DNA of 64,000 nt from an uncultured Lachnospiraceae bacterium. GTDB taxonomy: Bacteria; Bacillota; Clostridia; Lachnospirales; Lachnospiraceae. The stretch covers positions 1 to 64,000 of the forward strand of contig UQWA01000001.1 of assembly GCA_900544685.1 (NCBI GenBank), given 5' to 3'. Of this stretch, positions 30,192-39,140 are shown one piece after another (position 1 is the stretch's first letter; every line of letters begins with the position of its first letter). Both the position numbers and the translations under genes were made by a program. Below the pieces are notes generated by a model that was not told the DNA's origin, made no database searches, and worked only from the letters and a program-made list of their open reading frames with translations.

Positions 30192-32573
30192 TTACTTAAA
30201 CGTTACAATAGTAACTCCGGCGTCACCTTCACCGAATTCTCCCAGGCGGTAGGAGGCAACATGTTTTTGTCTGCGCAGATAGTTATGAACCGCTTTACGA
30301 AGGGCACCGGTTCCCTTGCCATGTACCACACGGACGCTTGGCATATGGGAGAGATAGGCATCGTCCAGATATTTATCCAGTTCTGCAAGTGCTTCATCCA
30401 CGGTTTTACCAAGAAGATTGATCTCTGTGCTGACCGAAGCAGACTTGGACATCTTGATTTTACCGGTCCCGGTGCGGGTAGTTCTTGGATTAACTGTCTC
30501 CACATCCGGAATCAGTTCCAGATCGCGTAAGTTGACCTGAGAACGCATAATACCCATCTGAACAAAAAGATCTCCTTTGGCATTCGGAAGAGAACTGACC
30601 GTTCCCTTTAGATTCATGCTGAGAACACGGACGCTGTCACCAAGGTGGATGTCCTTTGCCTGCAGCTGCTTTGAAGCAGTTGCTTTTTTGGCAGGTTTGA
30701 TAGTCAGGTTCTTTTCTACGGAAGACATCTTCTCGCGGAGACGGTTACGTTCCTGTTCCATAGCCCGGGAATCAATATTGGCTTTTCCAAACTTGTTAAA
30801 GTTCTTAATTGTGGTATCTGCATATTCTTTCGCGTCCCGCAGAATCTTATGCGCCTGTTCATTGGCATCCCGCAGGATTTTTTCACGGCTGGCATCCAGA
30901 GATTCCTGCTTATGCTCCAGACGATTTTTCAACTGTTCAATTTCCTGTTTATAATGGTTGATCTCATCCTGTTCTTTTGCGATGGTAACACGGCTGTTTT
31001 CCAGATCAGCAAGGAGTGATTCAAAATCTTCATCCTGCTGGCTTAAGTTGCCTTTTGCTTCTTCGATAATGTAGTCATCCAGTCCCAGTTTGGAAGAGAT
31101 GGCAAACGCATTACTTTTTCCGGGAATACCAATGAGCAGATGATAGGTAGGGCTTAGCGTCTCCACATTGAATTCGCAGCAGCCATTTTCCACACCGGGA
31201 GTAGTCAGGGCAAAGACCTTCAGTTCACTGTAATGGGTGGTTGCCATAGTACGGATTCCCTGGCGGTGTAGATTGGATAAAATCGCAATGGCAAGGGCAG
31301 CACCTTCTGTTGGGTCGGTACCGGCACACAGCTCATCAAATAATACAAGAGAATGAGGTGTGGCTTTCGCCAGAATATTTACAATATTGGTCATGTGGGA
31401 GGAGAAGGTACTGAGACTCTGCTCAATGCTTTGTTCATCTCCGATATCGGCAAAGACCTCGTCAAATACGGACAGCTCAGACTGGTCAAACGCCGGAATA
31501 TGAAGACCGGATTGTCCCATCAGAGTGAAAAGTCCCACAGTCTTCAGAGAAACGGTTTTACCACCGGTATTTGGTCCGGTGATAATCAGAAGCTCGAATT
31601 CTTTTCCCAGACGAATGTCGATCGGTACAGCTTTTTTCTTATCCAGAAGAGGATGACGGCCTTTTTTGATATTAATAATGCCCTTCTGGTTAAATACCGG
31701 TTCACTTCCGTTGTAAGAGCGGGAAAGCTGAGCGCGGGCGAAGATGAAGTCCAGACGGGTCAGAAGCTCCAGATTGGTCTCCAAAGGCTCCAGTTCAGCA
31801 GCGGCACGGCTGCTCAGGGTGGACAGAATCACTTCAATCTCTTTTTCCTCACGCAGCTCCAGCTCGTGCAGCTCATTATTTAGCTTCAAAACTGCCATCG
31901 GTTCGATAAATAAGGTGGAACCGGTGGAGGACTGATCGTGAATCATTCCCTGTACCTGACTGCGGTATTCTGCCTTTACGGGCAGACAGTAGCGGCCATT
32001 TCGCATGGTGATTACCGCATCCTGCAAATAAGTCCGGGCAGAGCCATTCACCATGGAATTCAGCTGTGCATGGACTTTGTCATTCATCTGGCCGATGGAG
32101 CGGCGGATACTCTTCAATGCAGGACTGGCATCGTCACTGATCTCATCTTCGGATAAGATGCAGCGGCGGATCTCACCAGCAAGAGGTGCCAGTGGCTGCA
32201 GTGCCTGAAACATTACATCCAGTGCATCGGGTTCTGTCTCATCGTTATCCTTACGGTCATAAGACTTGGCACGGCTGCATACATCCAGCATTTTGCTGAT
32301 GTGAAGCAGCTCCTGTGTACTGAGGATGCTGCCCACCTCCAGACGCTTCAGAGAACCGCGGATATCCCGGACACCGGAAAAGGACAGGCTGCCTTTCTGA
32401 TAGATTCTTGCCAGCGCCAGGGAAGTCTCATGCTGCATAGTGCGGATTTCTTCAATATCTGAGGAAGGAACCAGGTTCTTACACAGTTCCTTCCCAAGGA
32501 GAGAACCGGCACAATTCACAAGCTGCTCAATGATTTTTTCATATTCTAAAGTTTTTAAAACCTTGCTGTTCAT
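30192..32573 (-). CDS. mutS2: MutS2 (ribosome-rescue/anti-recombination ATPase with Smr nuclease domain)
   Basis: A 793-residue protein of usual length. MutS core: clamp and lever region to about residue 315, ABC ATPase with Walker A ITGPNTGGKTVSLKT (about 336), signature SLSTFSSHM and Walker B LVLFDELCAGTDPTEGAAL (about 414). A long coiled coil (about 520-610) connects to the KOW-like segment and C-terminal Smr domain with INLLGKTVDEAL (about 715) and VRVVHGKGTGALR (about 755). Bacillus MutS2 splits or cleaves collided ribosomes; elsewhere it limits recombination. Start ATG has AGGAG; TATACT lies a little upstream as a likely -10. Confidence 0.96.
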   Translation of the reverse strand: MNSKVLKTLEYEKIIEQLVNCAGSLLGKELCKNLVPSSDIEEIRTMQHETSLALARIYQKGSLSFSGVRDIRGSLKRLEVGSILSTQELLHISKMLDVCSRAKSYDRKDNDETEPDALDVMFQALQPLAPLAGEIRRCILSEDEISDDASPALKSIRRSIGQMNDKVHAQLNSMVNGSARTYLQDAVITMRNGRYCLPVKAEYRSQVQGMIHDQSSTGSTLFIEPMAVLKLNNELHELELREEKEIEVILSTLSSRAAAELEPLETNLELLTRLDFIFARAQLSRSYNGSEPVFNQKGIINIKKGRHPLLDKKKAVPIDIRLGKEFELLIITGPNTGGKTVSLKTVGLFTLMGQSGLHIPAFDQSELSVFDEVFADIGDEQSIEQSLSTFSSHMTNIVNILAKATPHSLVLFDELCAGTDPTEGAALAIAILSNLHRQGIRTMATTHYSELKVFALTTPGVENGCCEFNVETLSPTYHLLIGIPGKSNAFAISSKLGLDDYIIEEAKGNLSQQDEDFESLLADLENSRVTIAKEQDEINHYKQEIEQLKNRLEHKQESLDASREKILRDANEQAHKILRDAKEYADTTIKNFNKFGKANIDSRAMEQERNRLREKMSSVEKNLTIKPAKKATASKQLQAKDIHLGDSVRVLSMNLKGTVSSLPNAKGDLFVQMGIMRSQVNLRDLELIPDVETVNPRTTRTGTGKIKMSKSASVSTEINLLGKTVDEALAELDKYLDDAYLSHMPSVRVVHGKGTGALRKAVHNYLRRQKHVASYRLGEFGEGDAGVTIVTFK

Positions 32574-32747
32574 GTAAATCTCCTAAAACAATTATTTGGT
32601 GTGTTAAGTATACCACAAAAACATTGAAATTCCCATAGAAGATGTTGTAAGATAAATGATGCTGGGGAGGATTGTGAGAGTGCACAGCACATAGCAATCC
32701 GCAAGGTATCATTTATAACAGACAGAAAGAATGAAAAGAGGAATAGT

Positions 32748-33695
32748 ATGAAGTTTATCGGACAGCTCCATGAGGGAGACCGTATCAATGATATTTATCT
32801 TTGTAAGCACAGACAGGCAGCTGTGACAAAGAATGGAAAGTCCTATGAGAATGTAATTTTACAGGACAGAACAGGCACCATCGATGCCAAGATCTGGGAT
32901 CCGAATTCCAGTGGTATCGATGATTTTGATGTATTGGATTATATCGATGTAGTAGGAGATGTGAGCAATTTCCAGGGTTCCCTGCAGGTATCCATCAAGC
33001 GGGTACGCAAGGCACAGGAGGGGGAATATGATCCGGCTGACTATCTTCCTGTGACAGAAAAGGATGTAGATGTGATGTATCAGGAGCTGCTGAATATTCT
33101 GGCAACGGTGAAGAATCCGTATCTGACCCAGTTAAATGACATGTATTTCCGCAATAATGAATCGTTTGAAAAAGCATTTAAGTTCCATTCTGCAGCCAAG
33201 TCTGTTCATCATGGATTTGTGGGTGGCCTTTTGGAGCATACCTTAAGCGTGGTAAAACTCTGTGATTATTATTGCACCTGCTATCCGGAGATGAACCGTG
33301 ATCTCCTGCTGACGGCGGCAGCATTTCATGATGTGGGAAAGATGAAGGAACTGTCTACTTTTCCGGAAAATGATTATACAGATGATGGTCAGCTTCTGGG
33401 ACATATCTATATGGGAACTGAGCTGATCCGTGCAAGCATCCGTCGAATTCCGGAATTCCCGAAAAAGTTGTCCAGTGAACTGTGCCACTGCATTCTGGCG
33501 CATCACGGAGAACTGGAATATGGTTCCCCGAAGAAGCCGGCTCTGATGGAAGCAGTTGCGCTAAATCTGGCAGACAATACCGATGCCAGGCTGGAATCCT
33601 TCCGCGAGGTATTAAAATCTGCGAAGGACAATGATGGCTGGCTGGGATATAACAGACTGTTTGAAAGTAATCTGCGTAAAAGCAGTAATGAATAA
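32748..33695 (+). CDS. yhaM: 3'-5' exoribonuclease YhaM family
   Basis: A 315-residue enzyme: N-terminal OB-fold nucleic-acid-binding domain (about residues 10-90, TGTIDAKIWDP) and a C-terminal HD phosphohydrolase domain with HHGFVGGLLEHTLSV (about 152), AAAFHDVGK (about 193) and the final metal ligand region LAHHGELEYGSPKKP (about 252). YhaM trims RNA and single-stranded DNA from 3' ends in Firmicutes. Divergent from mutS2, followed by an RlmD-type gene 14 nt later, so they likely form an operon. Start ATG follows AGAGGA. Confidence 0.93.
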   Translation: MKFIGQLHEGDRINDIYLCKHRQAAVTKNGKSYENVILQDRTGTIDAKIWDPNSSGIDDFDVLDYIDVVGDVSNFQGSLQVSIKRVRKAQEGEYDPADYLPVTEKDVDVMYQELLNILATVKNPYLTQLNDMYFRNNESFEKAFKFHSAAKSVHHGFVGGLLEHTLSVVKLCDYYCTCYPEMNRDLLLTAAAFHDVGKMKELSTFPENDYTDDGQLLGHIYMGTELIRASIRRIPEFPKKLSSELCHCILAHHGELEYGSPKKPALMEAVALNLADNTDARLESFREVLKSAKDNDGWLGYNRLFESNLRKSSNE

Positions 33696-33709
33696 CTAGT
33701 GGAGTGAAA

Positions 33710-35083
33710 ATGAAAAAAGACGATTTGTTACAGGTACAGATAGAAGATATCGGTTCGGACGGACAGGGAATCGGAAAAGTAGACGGCATGACACTTTTTG
33801 TGAAGGATGCTATCATTGGCGATCTGGTAGAAGCAAAAGTCATGAAGATGAAAAAGACTTATGGTTTTGCCAGACTGATGAAAGTACTGCAGCCGTCCCC
33901 TTATCGTGTGACACCGAAATGTCCGGTGGCGAAGCAGTGCGGAGGATGTCAGATTCAGGAGATGGACTACGCAGAGCAGCTTGCTTTTAAGGAAAATAAA
34001 GTGAAAAATAATCTGATGCGGATCGGTGGATTTGCAGAAAAAGAGATCCCTATGGAACCGGTAGTGGGTATGGACGATCCTTGGAGATACCGCAATAAGG
34101 CACAGTTTCCCATTGGGAGAGATAAGAATGGGAACATTGTGGCCGGATTTTATGCAGGCAGAACCCACAGCATTATCAGCAACCGGAACTGTTACCTTGG
34201 CGTGGAAGAGAATAGGGAGATTCTGGATATCGTGATCGCACATATGGAGCAGTATGATATCGATCCATATGATGAAGTGACCGGAAAAGGGCTGGTGCGC
34301 CATGTGCTGATCCGTTATGGCTTTACTACAAAAGAAATTATGGTCTGTCTGGTGTGCAACGGTGCCCAGATTCCGTATGCGGAAGAACTGTGTGAGACAC
34401 TAAGCCATATTCCTGGAATGACCAGTATTTCTCTGAATATCAACCGGGAGAAGACCAATGTTATTCTGGGAAATAAAGTGAAGACTTTGTGGGGACAAAG
34501 CTATATCGAAGATTATATTGGCAACGTAAAATATCAGATTTCTCCGTTGTCCTTCTTTCAGGTAAATCCTGTGCAGACGGAAAAACTGTATAGTCTGGCA
34601 CTGGAATATGCAGATCTGAAGGGAGAGGAGACCGTCTGGGATCTGTATTGCGGGATTGGAACCATTTCTCTCTTCCTGGCACAGAAAGCAAAACAGGTCT
34701 ATGGCGTAGAGATTATTCCACAGGCTATCGATGATGCAAGGAACAATGCCAGAATCAATGGCATCACCAATGCAGAATTTTACGTAGGAAAGTCCGAAGA
34801 AATTCTGCCACAGAAATACAGGGATGAAGGTGCTTTTGCAGATGTAATCGTAGTTGATCCGCCAAGAAAAGGCTGCGACGAGGCACTTCTGTCTACCATT
34901 CTGCAGATTGCCCCGAAGAGAGTGGTCTATGTAAGCTGCGACAGCGCAACACTGGCAAGAGATCTGAAGTTCCTGTGTAGCCAGGGGTATAAGCTGGAAC
35001 GCTGCAGAGCGGTTGACCAGTTCCCGATGAGTGTACACGTGGAAAGCGTGTGTAGTTTAAAAAGGATAGAAAGGCTGGAATAG
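33710..35083 (+). CDS. rlmD: 23S rRNA (uracil-C5)-methyltransferase, RlmD/RlmCD type
   Basis: A 457-residue RumA-family methyltransferase. The N-terminal TRAM domain (about residues 5-60) is followed by a 4Fe-4S site, CPVAKQCGGCQ (Cys at about 72, 78 and 81), with a further Cys in SNRNCYLG (about 160). The SAM-binding motif is DLYCGIGTISLFLA (about 312), and the catalytic cysteine region VVDPPRKGCDEALL (about 382) and YVSCDSATLARDL (about 413) are intact. It methylates U747 and/or U1939. ATG 33710 is favoured over GTG 33704 because the latter lies in the ribosome site. Confidence 0.95.
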   Translation: MKKDDLLQVQIEDIGSDGQGIGKVDGMTLFVKDAIIGDLVEAKVMKMKKTYGFARLMKVLQPSPYRVTPKCPVAKQCGGCQIQEMDYAEQLAFKENKVKNNLMRIGGFAEKEIPMEPVVGMDDPWRYRNKAQFPIGRDKNGNIVAGFYAGRTHSIISNRNCYLGVEENREILDIVIAHMEQYDIDPYDEVTGKGLVRHVLIRYGFTTKEIMVCLVCNGAQIPYAEELCETLSHIPGMTSISLNINREKTNVILGNKVKTLWGQSYIEDYIGNVKYQISPLSFFQVNPVQTEKLYSLALEYADLKGEETVWDLYCGIGTISLFLAQKAKQVYGVEIIPQAIDDARNNARINGITNAEFYVGKSEEILPQKYRDEGAFADVIVVDPPRKGCDEALLSTILQIAPKRVVYVSCDSATLARDLKFLCSQGYKLERCRAVDQFPMSVHVESVCSLKRIERLE

Positions 35084-35105
35084 AAGAGGAGTATTGAAAT
35101 ACAGA

Positions 35106-35504
35106 ATGATAAAGAAAAATAAAAAAGGCTTTACATTAGCAGAATTGTTAATTGTTGTGGCAGTCATTGCGGTACTTGTAGCAATCTCAATACCAATATT
35201 TACTGCGCAGCTTCATAAGGCAAGAGTTGCCACAGACTGGGCTAATTTGAGATCATTTTATGCAGAAATACAAGCAGATTATAATTCTACCGGGGAATAT
35301 AATCAGAAAATCCCGACAGACTGGCATACAAACCAGAATTACGATTGGAATTCAGTGACTTTTTTGAATGGGGAAAAAGTTAAAATGACTACGGGAATAT
35401 GTGCAGTAAGTTTCAGTGAAAACAAGGGTTATTCTATAGAATATGATTGCAGGCAACGTCATACAGAATGTCATCTTAGCTTGCCGGTGAGCACAGGAAA
35501 TTAA
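35106..35504 (+). CDS. Lone type IV prepilin-like protein
   Basis: A 132-residue protein with a class III signal: KKGFTLAELLIVVAVIAVL, where a prepilin peptidase would cut before Phe and the mature helix anchors the pilin. The globular part (about residues 45-130) is Asn/Tyr-rich with no other motif. Two cysteines near the end (ICAVS, DCRQRH ... ECH) could form a disulfide. An alternative TTG at 35094 lies too close to the ribosome site AGGAG (35087-35091); ATG 35106 is at 14 nt, so start is uncertain. No pilus assembly ATPase, platform protein or prepilin peptidase is in the window. Follows rlmD directly. Confidence 0.78.
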   Translation: MIKKNKKGFTLAELLIVVAVIAVLVAISIPIFTAQLHKARVATDWANLRSFYAEIQADYNSTGEYNQKIPTDWHTNQNYDWNSVTFLNGEKVKMTTGICAVSFSENKGYSIEYDCRQRHTECHLSLPVSTGN

Positions 35505-35546
35505 CTGAAAAGAACGCAAAATCTAAAGCATAATGGAGGAAGAGTA

Positions 35547-36917
35547 ATGGAACATCATGAAAAACGAAGTACCTTTTCCGGTAAGCTGGGATTCGTACTT
35601 TCAGCAGCAGGCGCATCCGTAGGCCTGGGGAATATCTGGAGATTCCCGTATCTGGCAGCAAAATATGGCGGAGGAATTTTTCTGCTGATTTATATTATAC
35701 TGGCGCTGACCTTTGGATATACCATGATCGTAGCAGAGACGGTGCTGGGACGTATGACCAGGAAAAGTCCGGTGGGAGCCTACCATTCCTTTGGAAAATC
35801 TGGATGGCTGTCCTTTGGCGGCTGGATCAATGCCATCATACCGGTACTGATTGTACCGTATTATTCCGTTATTGGCGGCTGGGTCATTAAATATCTGGTG
35901 GAATATGTGATGGGACACGGACAGGCACTGGCGTCAGACGGATATTTTGGATCTTTTATTTCCAACGGTGTTTCCACAGAAGCCTGTTTTGCAGTCTTTA
36001 CGCTGTTTACGGTAGCAATCATCTATGCAGGTGTGCAGAATGGAGTAGAACGAGTATCCAAGTTCATGATGCCGATTCTGGTAGTATTATCCATCGTGAT
36101 TTCGGTATATTCCATTACCAGACCGGGCGCATTGGAAGGTGTAAAATACTTCCTGATTCCGAATCCGGCGAACTTTTCCTGGATGACTGTTGTGGCAGCC
36201 ATGGGACAGATGTTCTATTCCCTGTCCATTGCCATGGGAATTCTGGTGACATTCGGTTCATACATGAAAAAAGACGTACCGATTGAGGCATCCACGAAGA
36301 ATGTGGAGATCTTTGATACTGCCATTGCCATCATGGCAGGATTGATGATCATTCCGGCGGTGTTTGCCTTTTCCGGCGGGGATCCGGATACATTGCAGGC
36401 AGGTCCTTCACTGATGTTTATCACGATTCCGAAAGTATTCGCCAGCATGGGAATGGGAACCTTTGTGGGAATCCTGTTTTTCCTCTTAGTACTCTGTGCA
36501 GCAGTGACCAGTTCCATTGCCCTGACAGAAAGTGCTGTATCCACATTTCAGGATGAACTTGGCTGGAGCAGAAAAAAAGCAACTGTAATTGTGACAGTTA
36601 TTATGTTACTGCTGGGAAGCCTGTCCTCTCTGGGATACGGTCCACTGGACTTCGTGAAGATCATGGGAATGCAGTTCCTGGATTTCTTTGATTTCCTTAC
36701 AAACTCTGTGATGATGCCGATTGCAGCACTTGCAACCTGTCTGCTGGTATCGAAAGTAATGGGAATTCAGAAAGTAGAAAAAGAAATGCTGCTGGAAAAT
36801 GGAACCTTCCACAGAAAGAAAGTATTCGATTTTATGATACAGTATTTGTGCCCGATCTTTGCGGCAATCATACTGTTCAGTTCCGTAGCAAATGCATTGG
36901 GATGGATTTCCATGTAA
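35547..36917 (+). CDS. Sodium-dependent neurotransmitter:sodium symporter family transporter
   Basis: A 456-residue integral membrane protein, about 11-12 transmembrane segments. The NSS signature GFVLSAAGASVGLGNIWRFP at about residues 12-31 contains the TM1 sodium and substrate site; further family blocks are GGIFLLIYIILALTFGYTMI and DELGWSRKKATVIV. Members of this bacterial clade move amino acids or indole derivatives with sodium; substrate here is unknown. Strong GGAGGAAG ribosome site. Probably ends the yhaM-rlmD-pilin transcript or stands alone; a terminator follows. Confidence 0.95.
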   Translation: MEHHEKRSTFSGKLGFVLSAAGASVGLGNIWRFPYLAAKYGGGIFLLIYIILALTFGYTMIVAETVLGRMTRKSPVGAYHSFGKSGWLSFGGWINAIIPVLIVPYYSVIGGWVIKYLVEYVMGHGQALASDGYFGSFISNGVSTEACFAVFTLFTVAIIYAGVQNGVERVSKFMMPILVVLSIVISVYSITRPGALEGVKYFLIPNPANFSWMTVVAAMGQMFYSLSIAMGILVTFGSYMKKDVPIEASTKNVEIFDTAIAIMAGLMIIPAVFAFSGGDPDTLQAGPSLMFITIPKVFASMGMGTFVGILFFLLVLCAAVTSSIALTESAVSTFQDELGWSRKKATVIVTVIMLLLGSLSSLGYGPLDFVKIMGMQFLDFFDFLTNSVMMPIAALATCLLVSKVMGIQKVEKEMLLENGTFHRKKVFDFMIQYLCPIFAAIILFSSVANALGWISM

Positions 36918-36963
36918 AAATGTATTGACATTCGGGCAACGATCACTTACAATCAACCACAAG

Positions 36964-36998
36964 AGCAAGGAGGCTTAAAAGAGTCCCTTGCTTTTTTT
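36964..36998 (+). terminator. Terminator of the NSS transporter gene
   Basis: AGCAAGG (36964-36970) pairs with CCTTGCT (36986-36992) then a run of T's to 36998. The remainder of 36918-37162 holds the GntR promoter but no ORF. Confidence 0.8.
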
Positions 36999-37099
36999 GT
37001 TTTCCCCCGCAACAGTTATACAAAATGACAAAACTGTCTGTGGAAACTATACATTTTGCACATTCATATGGTTTCTGTAAAAGAAAATATAATTCTATA

Positions 37100-37128
37100 T
37101 TGACAAAAAAATGTTGAGCCTATATCAT
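37100..37128 (+). promoter_or_regulatory. Promoter of the GntR gene and glycoside locus
   Basis: TTGACA (37100-37105), 17-bp spacer, TATCAT (37123-37128). A direct repeat GAGCCTATAT occurs at about 37116 and 37155, flanking the -10 and the start codon, and could be an autoregulatory site. Confidence 0.7.
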
Positions 37129-37162
37129 AGAAGTGTAAAAAAGTTACAGAAAACGAGCCTAT

Positions 37163-37843
37163 ATGAAGAATATCAAGAGAACATCACTTCAGACAGAAGT
37201 TATAGAGTATATTAAAAACTATATAGAGGAGAATAGGCTTCAGTCGGGAGATAAGTTACCGTCCCAGCAGAAGCTGCAGGAGATGATCGGTGTAAGCCGC
37301 CCTACTCTGCGGGAGGCAATGAAGGTTCTGGAAACCAGAGGCGTGTTGAAAGCAGTGAATGGCAAGGGAATATTTGTCACATCCACCGGAGATCAGAATA
37401 TGATATCGCTTCTGAATTTCACGAAGGAGAAGCAGAATGTACTGGATGTACTGGAAGTTCGCCGGATTCTGGAGAAAGAGATCATACGGCTGGTAATTCA
37501 CCGTGCGACGGAAGAAGAACTGGATGATCTGGGAGAGACAACCCGACTGCTGATGCAGTTGTTTCATGAGGGAAAGCAGCAGAACCATGTAGATCACAAG
37601 TTTCATAATACTATCTATCGTCTGGCACATAATGACGCACTGTACCAGTTGATCACATCTCTGGAGACAACGATGGTCAACTTCTGGGAGTACCCGCTGG
37701 ATCTGGAAGATCCATTTCTCAAAAGTATTCCTTTACATGAGAAGTTATATTTCGCTATCCGGGAAAAGAATGTGAAGAAGGCACAGTCCATCAATGAGAA
37801 GCTGTTGGATGAGGTTGAATATGAAATCAGCCAGAAATACTAG
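37163..37843 (+). CDS. GntR/FadR-family transcriptional regulator
   Basis: A 226-residue regulator. N-terminal winged helix (about residues 10-75) with LPSQQKLQEMIGVSRPTLRE and MKVLETRGVLKAVNGKGIFV; C-terminal FCD effector domain (about 90-215), whose metal-binding residues may include Asp/His in HVDHKFHNTIYRL (about 142). FadR-type regulators respond to small organic acids or sugar acids. As the first gene of the locus it likely controls the importer and glycosidases. Ribosome site is weak. Either self- or operon-repression is possible. Confidence 0.92.
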   Translation: MKNIKRTSLQTEVIEYIKNYIEENRLQSGDKLPSQQKLQEMIGVSRPTLREAMKVLETRGVLKAVNGKGIFVTSTGDQNMISLLNFTKEKQNVLDVLEVRRILEKEIIRLVIHRATEEELDDLGETTRLLMQLFHEGKQQNHVDHKFHNTIYRLAHNDALYQLITSLETTMVNFWEYPLDLEDPFLKSIPLHEKLYFAIREKNVKKAQSINEKLLDEVEYEISQKY

Positions 37844-37919
37844 AAGAGAAAGCAGAGTTGCATCTGCTTTTTAAAATCCTGTAACCTATATGATAGCTTA
37901 CAGGTTGAAGGGAGAAGCT

Positions 37920-39122
37920 ATGACAGACCAGAAAGAATATCTGAAAAGTGACAGCCTGATTGCTGCACATTATGGCGAAGAATATGAGCATTATTACAAT
38001 GCCATAGTGCCGCCGGTGTTTATGAACTCACTGAATGTGTTTGAGACACTGGATGATTATTATGACTTTGACCGGACGGACAGACACAAATACTGCTACG
38101 GCAGAGTACAGAACCCGACAGTAAGGATATTGGAAGACAAGATCGCAGCACTGGAACATGGATGCGGGGCACTGGCACTGGCATCCGGTATGGCGGCAGC
38201 ATCGACTGCGGTATTCAGCACCATCAAAGCAGGAAGTCACGTGGTCTGCCTGAAGAATGCATACGGTCCGTTAAAGGATCTGCTGACCGGGTACTGCAGG
38301 GAACACATGAATGTGGAGACTACCTTTGTAAAAGGCGTAGAAGTATCTGAATTTGAAGCAGTTATTACAGATAAGACCGATCTGGTTGTACTGGAAAGTC
38401 CGTCATCACTGGTATTTTCCCTGCAGGATATCCGCAAAGTATCCGAGATTGCACATGCACATCAGGCAAAGGTCTATATTGACAATACCTACTGTACACC
38501 GTTATATCAGAAGCCACTGGATATGGGCGCTGATATTGTCATGCATACCACATCCAAATATATCGGAGGACACAGTGATGTGATCGGTGGAATGCTGGTG
38601 ACAAAGGATCCGGAACTGTTTGCAAAGCTTCTCCATAACAGAGAATTGTTTGGCGGAATCGTCGGCCCGATGGAAGCATGGCTGATGATCAGAGGACTGC
38701 GTACCATGGCAACGAGACTGGAACAGCACCAAAAGACAGCTATGGAAGTAGCGAAGTTCCTGGAAGAACAGCCAATGGTAGAAAAAGTATATTATCCGGG
38801 ACTGCCTTCTCATCCACAGTATGAACTGATGAAGCAGCAGCAGACCGGTAACTGTGGATTATTATCCTTTGAATTAAAGGGAACACTGGAGCAGGCAGTA
38901 AGATTTGCAGAAAGTCTGAAGATATTTAAGATCGGTGTTTCCTGGGGTGGATTCGAGAGTCTGGTATTCCTGCCACATATGAGACTGGACGACCAGACAT
39001 GCGAGGAACTGGGAGCATCCCAGAGAATTGTACGAATTCACTGCGGACTTGAGGGCACTGAAAGCCTGATTTCAGATCTGAGATCGGCTTTAGAGCGTAT
39101 ATATACTACATATTTATTTTAA
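37920..39122 (+). CDS. Cys/Met-metabolism PLP enzyme (transsulfuration family)
   Basis: A 400-residue fold-type I PLP enzyme. Visible residues: YGRVQNPTV (about 61, substrate/PLP phosphate), ALASGMAAAS (about 87), VYIDNTYCTPL (about 189, PLP Asp), and the Schiff-base lysine in HTTSKYIGGHSDVIGG (about 213). The family includes cystathionine gamma-synthase, beta- and gamma-lyases and methionine gamma-lyase; I cannot choose among these. ATG 37920 is preferred over 37890 because GAAGGGAG lies between. It sits between a GntR regulator and a sugar importer, which is unusual company for a sulfur amino acid enzyme. It differs clearly from metY at 52118. Confidence 0.88.
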   Translation: MTDQKEYLKSDSLIAAHYGEEYEHYYNAIVPPVFMNSLNVFETLDDYYDFDRTDRHKYCYGRVQNPTVRILEDKIAALEHGCGALALASGMAAASTAVFSTIKAGSHVVCLKNAYGPLKDLLTGYCREHMNVETTFVKGVEVSEFEAVITDKTDLVVLESPSSLVFSLQDIRKVSEIAHAHQAKVYIDNTYCTPLYQKPLDMGADIVMHTTSKYIGGHSDVIGGMLVTKDPELFAKLLHNRELFGGIVGPMEAWLMIRGLRTMATRLEQHQKTAMEVAKFLEEQPMVEKVYYPGLPSHPQYELMKQQQTGNCGLLSFELKGTLEQAVRFAESLKIFKIGVSWGGFESLVFLPHMRLDDQTCEELGASQRIVRIHCGLEGTESLISDLRSALERIYTTYLF

Positions 39123-39140
39123 AAAGGGAGGACATTACAC

